Positions 57,704-64,000 of a DNA stretch of 64,000 nt are shown here, piece after piece (within the stretch, counting starts at the first letter, position 1; each line of letters starts with the position of its first letter). Position numbers and translations under genes: made by a program. The stretch comes from Pseudanabaena sp. (lineage in GTDB: Bacteria > Cyanobacteriota > Cyanobacteriia > Pseudanabaenales > Pseudanabaenaceae), in contig QBMK01000003.1 in the NCBI GenBank assembly GCA_003249035.1, positions 81,817-145,816 of the forward strand, given 5' to 3'. The notes under the pieces were generated by a model, which was not told the DNA's origin, made no database searches, and worked only from the letters and a program-made list of their open reading frames with translations.

Positions 57704-59707
57704 ATGGCATTGTTTGACATTCGTACACCTTGGCCGCCCACCGCCGATCAACCCAAAGCGATCGCCCAATTATTTGACGGATTACAAAAAGGCTTGCGTT
57801 ACCAGACACTTTTGGGTGCGACTGGGACAGGCAAAACCATGACTGTAGCCAATGCGATCGCCCAATATCAAAAGCCAACCTTGGTACTTGCCCATAACAA
57901 AACCTTAGCAGCACAGCTTTGTAACGAATTGCGCGAATTCTTTCCTAATAATGCCGTCGAATACTTCATCAGTTATTACGATTACTACCAACCTGAAGCC
58001 TATATTCCTGTAACGGACACCTACATTGAGAAAACCGCTTCAATTAACGACGAGATCGATATGCTGCGGCATTCGGCAACGCGATCGCTCTTTGAGCGCA
58101 AGGACGTAATTGTGGTTGCCTCAGTAAGCTGTATCTATGGTTTGGGTATTCCTGAAGAATATCTCAAAGCTTCAATACCCTTGGGTGTGGGTATTGAATA
58201 TGACCAACGAGAATTATTGCGATCGCTAACCAATGTGCAGTACGAGCGCAATGATATCGAAATGGGACGCGGTAAGTTTCGCGTCAAAGGTGACATTTTA
58301 GAAATTGGGCCAGCCTACGAAGATCGCACGATTCGGATCGAGTTTTTTGGCGATCAAATCGAGGCGATTCGTTATGTCGATCCAGTCACTGGCGAGATTT
58401 TGCAAAGTTTAGAAGCTTTGAATATTTATCCTGCGCGTCACTTTGTCACCCCTACTGATCGCTTAGAGATTGCCTGCGCAGAAATCAAAGAAGAGATGGA
58501 AGCAAGACTTGAAGAATTAACTAATGCAGGGAAATTACTCGAAGCTCAACGGTTAGAACAACGTACCAAATACGATTTAGAACTTTTACAAGAAGTTGGC
58601 TTTTGTAATGGAGTTGAGAACTATTCGCGACATTTAGCAGGTCGTCAAGCTGGAGAATCGCCAGCATGTTTAGTGGATTATTTCCCCAAGGATGATTGGC
58701 TGCTGATTGTGGATGAGTCTCATGTTTCTATTCCTCAAATTCGCGGAATGTATAATGGCGATCGCGCTAGAAAGATGACCTTAATCGATCATGGCTTTCG
58801 CTTGCCTAGCGCTGCTGATAACCGACCACTCAAGGCTGATGAGTTTTGGGGGATGGTCAAGCAATGTATTTTTGTGTCCGCGACTCCAGGAGATTGGGAA
58901 ATGGAAGTCGCAGAACAAGTTGTCGAACAAATTATTAGACCAACAGGCGTAACCGATCCTGAGATATTTGTTCGCCCGACTGAAGGACAAGTCGATGATC
59001 TCTATCATGAGATTCAAGAACGGATTAAGCGTAAGGAACGAGTCCTAATCACAACTCTGACCAAGAAGATGGCTGAGGATTTGACTACATATTTTCAAGA
59101 GCGAAATCTTTTAGTCCGCTATCTGCATTCAGATGTAAAATCTATTGAACGGATTGAGATTTTGCAAGATTTACGAAGAGGTACATTTGATGTATTGATA
59201 GGGGTGAATCTATTGCGGGAAGGTTTGGATTTACCAGAAGTTTCTTTAGTAGCGATTTTGGACGCAGATAAAGAAGGCTTCTTAAGAGCAGAGCGATCGC
59301 TGATTCAAACTATCGGTCGAGCGGCACGAAATATTGGCGGACAGGTAATTATGTATGCCGATCGCATGACGAATAGCATGGAAAAAGCAATTTCTGAAAC
59401 TGAACGTCGTCGGAATATTCAGATTAAATATAACCGAGACAACAAGATTACGCCTACATCAATTGTGAAATCGATTGAAGGCAACTCGATTCTTGACTTT
59501 CTATCTGTATCGCGCCGCCTCAATGAGCGTCAGCTTGAGTATGTGGTAAATAATGCCAAAGAGATCCCTCTTGATGATATTCCCTCTTTAATTGGAGAAC
59601 TAGAAGCCCAAATGAAAGATGCTGCCAAGAAACAGGAGTTTGAGCAAGCAGCCTCCTATCGCGACAAGATAAAGTCTTTACGCGATCGCTTGTTAGGTAA
59701 GGCGTAA
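57704..59707 (+). CDS. uvrB: excinuclease ABC subunit B
   Basis: DNA damage recognition helicase of nucleotide excision repair, 667 residues from ATG 57704 ([20 protein letters not shown]). The in-frame TTG ten codons before is not needed. Walker A is [15 protein letters not shown]. The beta-hairpin that inserts into DNA is [37 protein letters not shown] holds motif [42 protein letters not shown] and QTIGRAARN are motifs IV-VI. The UVR domain at the end ([20 protein letters not shown]) binds UvrC. Confidence 0.97.
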   Translation: MALFDIRTPWPPTADQPKAIAQLFDGLQKGLRYQTLLGATGTGKTMTVANAIAQYQKPTLVLAHNKTLAAQLCNELREFFPNNAVEYFISYYDYYQPEAYIPVTDTYIEKTASINDEIDMLRHSATRSLFERKDVIVVASVSCIYGLGIPEEYLKASIPLGVGIEYDQRELLRSLTNVQYERNDIEMGRGKFRVKGDILEIGPAYEDRTIRIEFFGDQIEAIRYVDPVTGEILQSLEALNIYPARHFVTPTDRLEIACAEIKEEMEARLEELTNAGKLLEAQRLEQRTKYDLELLQEVGFCNGVENYSRHLAGRQAGESPACLVDYFPKDDWLLIVDESHVSIPQIRGMYNGDRARKMTLIDHGFRLPSAADNRPLKADEFWGMVKQCIFVSATPGDWEMEVAEQVVEQIIRPTGVTDPEIFVRPTEGQVDDLYHEIQERIKRKERVLITTLTKKMAEDLTTYFQERNLLVRYLHSDVKSIERIEILQDLRRGTFDVLIGVNLLREGLDLPEVSLVAILDADKEGFLRAERSLIQTIGRAARNIGGQVIMYADRMTNSMEKAISETERRRNIQIKYNRDNKITPTSIVKSIEGNSILDFLSVSRRLNERQLEYVVNNAKEIPLDDIPSLIGELEAQMKDAAKKQEFEQAASYRDKIKSLRDRLLGKA

Positions 59708-60050
59708 ATTTTGGAAAATAAGATTTTTGTCAAATAAATCGAGATCGACGTATTTGCGTCTTTTTAGTCTGACTGAAACGGGCATTTCAGCTCCTATCCC
59801 GCATTAGCTGACCAATGACTACTCTACATTTTGTGATATCAGTAGACAGTTCGTTTTGTCTCCTGATGTTTTTCGGACTTTGCGTATTTCCATAGGACTT
59901 TTTCTCTCAATGCGTCCTCATTTCTTATTTTATTAAACACAAACTAATTTAGAACCAGAGCAGTATTTAAGTTTAAGAAATAGCTTTAATCGTCTGAAAT
60001 TTTGTAGAATCTAAGAAGTTATATTTATATATCCTGATTCAAAAATTCAG
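59708..60050. other. intergenic region after uvrB
   Basis: 343 bp. A weak hairpin GACG-TATTTG-CGTC followed by five T at 59747-59765 may terminate uvrB. No gene, repeat or recognised regulatory site is seen in the remainder. Confidence 0.5.
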
Positions 60051-60572
60051 TTGGTATCAGTTGTGAATCACACGCGCTCAAAACATTCTCGACTGATGAT
60101 TGCCGTCTTACCTGACCAATCTTCAGCTTTTGAAGCATATCGTTTGCTTCAATGTCATGGCATTTCGCCAGAGCATCTAGCTTTAGTTGGCAAGGGTTAC
60201 AGTAATCCAGATAGCATAGGCTTGTATAATCCCACGCACATCGCATGGCGCTATGCTAAACGGGGAATGTTTTGGTTGGGCTCAATTAGCACAGTGATGG
60301 GGATGATCTTGTATCTAATCTTCAGCATCAAATTACCCAATCTTGAATGGCATCAAGCATTAATAACGATCGCTTCAACATCTGCACTAATTGGGATCGT
60401 CATTGGAGGTGTGATTGGCACTTTATATGGATGGTTCTTTAAAAGCAGTCTGTCGATTTCCTGCCGTAGCTGTTTGGATCGTGGGCAATACTTACTGATG
60501 ATCGAAGGCTCCGAAACACTTACTCGTAGAGGAAGGGAAATTCTTGATGACTACACCGTGAAACCTCATTAA
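60051..60572 (+). CDS. small membrane protein of unknown function
   Basis: Up to 173 residues. The start is unclear: TTG 60051, GTG 60063 or ATG 60093 (MIAVLPDQSSAFEAYRLLQC) are all in frame. A soluble N-terminal part with an alpha/beta look (FEAYRLLQCHGISPEHLALV) is followed by two membrane helices around residues 73-95 and 103-127, the second Gly-rich (IGIVIGGVIGTLYGW). A cytoplasmic end contains CRSCLDRGQYLLMIEGSE. The N-terminal part resembles small heavy-metal-associated or signalling-type ferredoxin folds only vaguely. Stand-alone gene. No family recognised. Confidence 0.6.
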   Translation: MVSVVNHTRSKHSRLMIAVLPDQSSAFEAYRLLQCHGISPEHLALVGKGYSNPDSIGLYNPTHIAWRYAKRGMFWLGSISTVMGMILYLIFSIKLPNLEWHQALITIASTSALIGIVIGGVIGTLYGWFFKSSLSISCRSCLDRGQYLLMIEGSETLTRRGREILDDYTVKPH

Positions 60573-60878
60573 TTCCCCACAAAAAACTTTAAGACTATTT
60601 GTGACGCAATGATTTAGGGAACTCCAAGGAAAAAACGATCTATATAAAACCCAAGAATATGGCGACGGGCTCCGCCCGTCGCCATATTCCTAGGATCGAT
60701 TATTTTGTGTAAGTCCCTTAGATAAAGTTGGTAAATGAGAGAGAAACTTATTAAATTGCTGTTTTACGGTTTGTAAAGATAGTTGAAAAGTTTTCGGTTC
60801 AAATCTTGAATGCGATCGCTAATATTTCAAGATAGCGATCGCATTCAAAGAAAAGGTGAGCATTGCTCACCTTTTCTT
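60573..60878. other. intergenic region with palindromes
   Basis: 306 bp. At 60647 AAAACCCAAGAATATGG begins a palindrome (perfect stem 60655-60689, GAATATGGCGACGGGC and complement) whose outer left arm matches the AAAACCCAA family while the right outer arm has changed. At 60804-60848 two HIP1 sites (TGCGATCGC) face each other in a stem of 16 bp. No gene seen. Confidence 0.75.
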
Positions 60879-60880
60879 TT
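60848..60880 (-). terminator. terminator after aspS
   Basis: AAAGAAAAGGTGAGCA/TGCTCACCTTTTCTTT stem that overlaps the aspS stop codon. On the minus strand the arm ends in CCTTTTCTTT. Confidence 0.8.
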
Positions 60881-62675
60881 AGTTTTTAGCAGGAGGGAAT
60901 GACAGCTTGACATGTAGCTCTTTCAACTGTGAGTCATCGACACTTGATGGCGCATCGGTCAACAGGTCTCGTGCTTGCTGAGTTTTTGGGAAGGCAATCA
61001 CATCGCGGATCGAGTCGGCTCCAGCAATCAACATCACTAGACGATCAAGACCAAAGGCTAAACCACCGTGAGGAGGTGTCCCATATTCAAAGGCTTCCAT
61101 TAGGAATCCAAACTTCTCTTTTGCCTGTTCGTCGCTCAGCCCGATCGCAGCAAATACTTTCTCTTGGACTTCGCGTTTATGAATCCGAATACTACCACCG
61201 CCGATCTCTGTACCATTTAGCACGAGGTCATAGGCTAGAGCGATCGTATTGACATCAATGGGTTGACCATCAGCAATATCTTGAGGACGAGGTGAGGTGA
61301 AAGGATGATGCAGGGCTTCCAATCTTTTCTCGTCAGCATTCCACTCAAACATCGGGAAGTCAGTGATCCAGACAAAGTTCAACTTATCGTGATCAATTAG
61401 TCCCAACTCATGACCAAGAGCTAGGCGCAAGCGATAAAGAGATTCGTTCACGATCGCCTTTTCACCAGCACCAAATAGCAATATCGTGCCTGCGGTTGCG
61501 CCTGTGCGTTCTAGCAATTCCTTCTTAACTTCTTCGGTGAGGCTATCTTTGAGTGCGCCAATCGTGTCGATGACACCATCTTCGCGAACGCGGATAAAGG
61601 CTAGCCCTTTTGCACCGTATTGAGCTACTAAATTAGCAAGGTCACCACTTGGCTTAATACGTGTATTAGAAATCGCCGCATCACCACCAATTACAGGCAG
61701 GACTTTAATCATGCCGCCATTTGCAACTGTGTTGGCAAACACTTTGAATCCTGAATTAGCAAACAAATCAGTAACATTGACTAATTCCATCCCAAAACGA
61801 GTATCAGGGCGATCGCAGCCATAGCGATCCATCGACTCGGCATAGGTGAGACGAGGAAAATCGCCAAGTTCTACACCTTTAACGGTTTTGAAAATGTAGC
61901 GAATTAGATTCTCGTTTAGCTCGATGATTTCTTCTTGGGACATGAAACTCATTTCCATATCCAGTTGCGTAAATTCAGGCTGGCGATCGGCGCGAAGGTC
62001 TTCATCACGGAAACATCGCGCAATTTGATAATAGCGATCGCAACCGCCCACCATTAGCAATTGCTTAAACAACTGTGGTGACTGCGGCAGCGCATACCAT
62101 TGACCAGCATTGACGCGGCTAGGCACGAGATAATCTCGCGCACCTTCAGGTGTAGAACGACAAAGAATTGGTGTTTCCACTTCCATAAAGTTATATTCAT
62201 CTTCAAGGAAGCGCCGAATTGATTTGACGACTTCAAAGCGCAGCTTTAGATTATTGGCTAAGCGATCGCCACGCATATCGAGGTAGCGATATTTAAGACG
62301 CAATTCTTCTTTAATCGTGTCTGCTTCCGAAATTAGGAATGGCAATGGTTTGCTAACAGCATTGAGTACTTCAATCGATTCAGCATAAATCTCGACTTCC
62401 CCTGTAGCAAGTTTTGGATTGAGTGACTCGTCTGGGCGCTTAGAAACTTTACCGATAATTCTGACTACATATTCATTTCGCATTTCCCCTGCGAGTTCAT
62501 AGGAGACAGGGGTGCGCTGTGGATCGCTGACGATTTGCAAGATTCCTGTGCGATCGCGCAAATCTAAAAAGATCACACCACCATGATCCCGTCTGCGATC
62601 GATCCAACCGCACAAGCTTACTGTTTGTCCGATCTGTTCGGCATTGAGGTGACCGCAATAGTGACTACGCATCAT
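60879..62675 (-). CDS. aspS: aspartyl-tRNA synthetase
   Basis: Class IIb aminoacyl-tRNA synthetase, 598 residues, the bacterial form. The OB-fold anticodon-binding domain is at about 15-105 ([20 protein letters not shown]). Motif 2 is [20 protein letters not shown], with [10 protein letters not shown] following. The bacterial GAD insertion lies near 290-420 ([15 protein letters not shown]). Motif 3 is [20 protein letters not shown]. Two adjacent ATGs at 62675 and 62672 are both possible starts. Whether it is discriminating or also charges tRNA-Asn cannot be told by eye. Confidence 0.96.
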   Translation of the reverse strand: MMRSHYCGHLNAEQIGQTVSLCGWIDRRRDHGGVIFLDLRDRTGILQIVSDPQRTPVSYELAGEMRNEYVVRIIGKVSKRPDESLNPKLATGEVEIYAESIEVLNAVSKPLPFLISEADTIKEELRLKYRYLDMRGDRLANNLKLRFEVVKSIRRFLEDEYNFMEVETPILCRSTPEGARDYLVPSRVNAGQWYALPQSPQLFKQLLMVGGCDRYYQIARCFRDEDLRADRQPEFTQLDMEMSFMSQEEIIELNENLIRYIFKTVKGVELGDFPRLTYAESMDRYGCDRPDTRFGMELVNVTDLFANSGFKVFANTVANGGMIKVLPVIGGDAAISNTRIKPSGDLANLVAQYGAKGLAFIRVREDGVIDTIGALKDSLTEEVKKELLERTGATAGTILLFGAGEKAIVNESLYRLRLALGHELGLIDHDKLNFVWITDFPMFEWNADEKRLEALHHPFTSPRPQDIADGQPIDVNTIALAYDLVLNGTEIGGGSIRIHKREVQEKVFAAIGLSDEQAKEKFGFLMEAFEYGTPPHGGLAFGLDRLVMLIAGADSIRDVIAFPKTQQARDLLTDAPSSVDDSQLKELHVKLSFPPAKN

Positions 62676-62908
62676 GTTTTTCGAGAATACTTGATTATAA
62701 AATCGTGATTTTGAACATTGTCTATGATAACCGCTAATGCGTTAGTGACTGGTATTATTCGTGAGCTATCTGAGCATAGGTATTGTCTTGGCAGACAAAC
62801 ATTACATTTTTCATTGAACACATTCTCTTTTGATTTTCAAATTGTGCAGTAGATATTCACAATTTGCAACGGGAAGGTTAACATGGCTATAACTTTTGTG
62901 GCAATCTA

Positions 62909-63865
62909 ATGACATCAGTACCTACCGTTCGCACTCATCGATTGACAAAACAGTTTGACAATCACGTCGCGGTGAATCATCTCGATTTGCAAATAGATCG
63001 CGGTGAAGTCTATGGACTGATTGGACCAAACGGTGCTGGTAAAACCACCTTGATTCGGATGCTAGCTGCTGCTGAGGAGCCAACGGCAGGCGAAATTTAT
63101 ATTAATGGAGCAAGGTTTTTGCGTGGACAAAATAATCCTGAACTCAAGCGGCAATTGGGCTATTTGCCAGATGACTTTCCTCTTTATGATGACCTGACGG
63201 TTTGGGATTATCTCGATTATTTTGCCCGCCTATATTTTCTAAGAGATCCTCAGCGATCGCAAAGATTGCATGAAGTAATCGAGCTAGTGGAGCTAGAACA
63301 AAAAAAGAATGAACTAATTTCAACGCTCTCGCGAGGGATGAAACAACGCCTCAGCCTTGCAAGAAGTATTATTCATAATCCCACTTTGCTATTACTTGAT
63401 GAGCCTGTATCTGGACTTGACCCTCTTGCTCGGGTACAAGTTCGCAATATTATCAAGTCTCTACAACAACAAGGTATGACGATTCTGATTTCATCACATA
63501 TCTTGAGCGATCTTGCCGAAATCTGTACTTCGATTGGGATTATGGAGCTAGGGCATTTAGTTGAAAGCTCAAGACTGCAAGCGCTCTACGATCGCAACAG
63601 CCAAGATCAACAACAAATTCTGATCTCAACTCTAGGGAAGATTGAAGACTTGCAACTAGTCCTACAGCGATCGGAATTAGTACAGGAAGTAGAAGTCATC
63701 GCTGGTGTTTCCGTAGTGAGGGTGCAGCTAGCGGGGAGTATCGAAGACTGTGCTGCATTACTAAAAAAATTAATTGAAGCAGGTATTCCTATTTCCAATT
63801 TTCATCGTAGTCAAGAAACTCTAGAAAATATATTCTTGAAACTTGGCTATAAGCAAACCAGCTAA
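62909..63865 (+). CDS. ABC transporter ATP-binding protein (ABC-2 type exporter)
   Basis: ATPase of the CcmA/drug-exporter type, 318 residues. Walker A is LIGPNGAGKTTLIRM, the Q-loop lies in QLGYLPDDFPLYDDLTVWDY, the signature is LSRGMKQRLSLARSI, Walker B is LLLLDEPVSGLDPLARVQVR, and the H-loop is LISSHILSDLAEI. The C-terminal ~85 residues form the extension common in this subfamily. A terminator directly follows, so the partner permease is not co-transcribed downstream and must lie elsewhere. Substrate unknown. Confidence 0.9.
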   Translation: MTSVPTVRTHRLTKQFDNHVAVNHLDLQIDRGEVYGLIGPNGAGKTTLIRMLAAAEEPTAGEIYINGARFLRGQNNPELKRQLGYLPDDFPLYDDLTVWDYLDYFARLYFLRDPQRSQRLHEVIELVELEQKKNELISTLSRGMKQRLSLARSIIHNPTLLLLDEPVSGLDPLARVQVRNIIKSLQQQGMTILISSHILSDLAEICTSIGIMELGHLVESSRLQALYDRNSQDQQQILISTLGKIEDLQLVLQRSELVQEVEVIAGVSVVRVQLAGSIEDCAALLKKLIEAGIPISNFHRSQETLENIFLKLGYKQTS

Positions 63866-63895
63866 AGAACTTTGCACTCAGAAAAATATCTATAA

Positions 63896-63943
63896 CAAAA
63901 AAAGAAGAGCAAGATTAAAATCTTGCTCTTCTTTTTTTTGTTA
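63896..63943. terminator. bidirectional terminator
   Basis: AACAAAAAAAGAAGAGCAAG and complement around ATTAAAAT, with eight T on the plus strand and A-rich on the left. It serves the ABC ATPase and the convergent tRNA. Confidence 0.9.
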
Positions 63944-63946
63944 TGA

Positions 63947-64000
63947 TGGGCGCTGAGGGACTCGAACCCCCGACATTCTCGGTGTAAACGAGACGCTCTA
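63947..64000 (-). tRNA. trnV: tRNA-Val (anticodon TAC), 5' part cut by window end
   Basis: The minus strand reads from the anticodon arm to the 3' end. The anticodon stem TCTCG/CGAGA has loop TTTACAC (anticodon TAC), the T arm is GTCGGGGGTTCGAGTCCCTC, and the acceptor 3' strand is AGCGCCC with discriminator A. CCA is not encoded. The D arm and 5' acceptor strand lie beyond position 64000. Confidence 0.9.

Overview
The window is a cyanobacterial chromosome segment. It carries a ferredoxin-type sulfite reductase, the small cytochrome b6f subunit PetM, an SLH/OprB-type outer-membrane porin, a groESL operon with both a CIRCE element and a K-box, and many copies of the HIP1 palindrome GCGATCGC. 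The many long perfect palindromes between genes and the modest GC content would suit a Pseudanabaena-like filamentous cyanobacterium, but that genus assignment is inference.

Layout. Positions 1-8.7 kb hold sulfite reductase (cut by the window edge), two tandem ammonium transporters (the first with a consensus NtcA box), a carboxyl-terminal processing protease, a small conserved protein and a NarL-type response regulator. At 8.9-9.9 kb lies a decayed IS1-family element that has itself received a small inverted-repeat element and a palindrome. Positions 10-24.6 kb are mostly housekeeping: fructose-1,6-bisphosphatase, a PP2C phosphatase, queuine tRNA-ribosyltransferase (no ordinary start codon), a LapA-domain protein, a porin, a BMP-type nucleoside-like ABC uptake operon without its ATPase, petM, groES-groEL, an O-antigen-ligase-like membrane protein and a coiled-coil protein. 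At 24.9-27.9 kb a TldD protease gene overlaps a sensor histidine kinase gene.

From 28 to 49.9 kb almost everything is on the minus strand and forms a surface polysaccharide cluster: several family 4 and family 2 glycosyltransferases, GDP-mannose 4,6-dehydratase, a second Gmd/Rmd-like dehydratase with altered catalytic residues, three proteins with methyltransferase domains, and the Wzm/Wzt ABC exporter, with a carbohydrate-recognition-like C-terminal extension on Wzt. A mannose-1-phosphate guanylyltransferase-like gene at 52.4 kb could supply GDP-mannose. The cluster has been damaged by mobile DNA: an intact IS66-family element has truncated an ISAzo13-like transposase, which also carries a 252-bp insertion with target duplication. 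An IS66 end fragment has cut off and fused to a glycosyltransferase, and one family 2 glycosyltransferase is split by two frameshifts. Three adjacent genes carry recent in-frame tandem repeats in predicted coiled-coil segments.

Positions 50-64 kb return to single genes: a retropepsin-like protein, a Uma2-type protein, pyrF, the guanylyltransferase fusion, tRNA-Gln, gloB, a Slr1339-like protein, a von Willebrand A protein, uvrB, a small membrane protein, aspS, an ABC ATPase, and a tRNA-Val cut by the window end. The most unusual content is the collection of non-coding inverted-repeat elements. These include two copies of a ~130-bp double-hairpin element with compensating stem changes, a 221-bp element with perfect terminal repeats and 9-bp target duplication, and a family of long palindromes that share an outer arm but differ in the stem.
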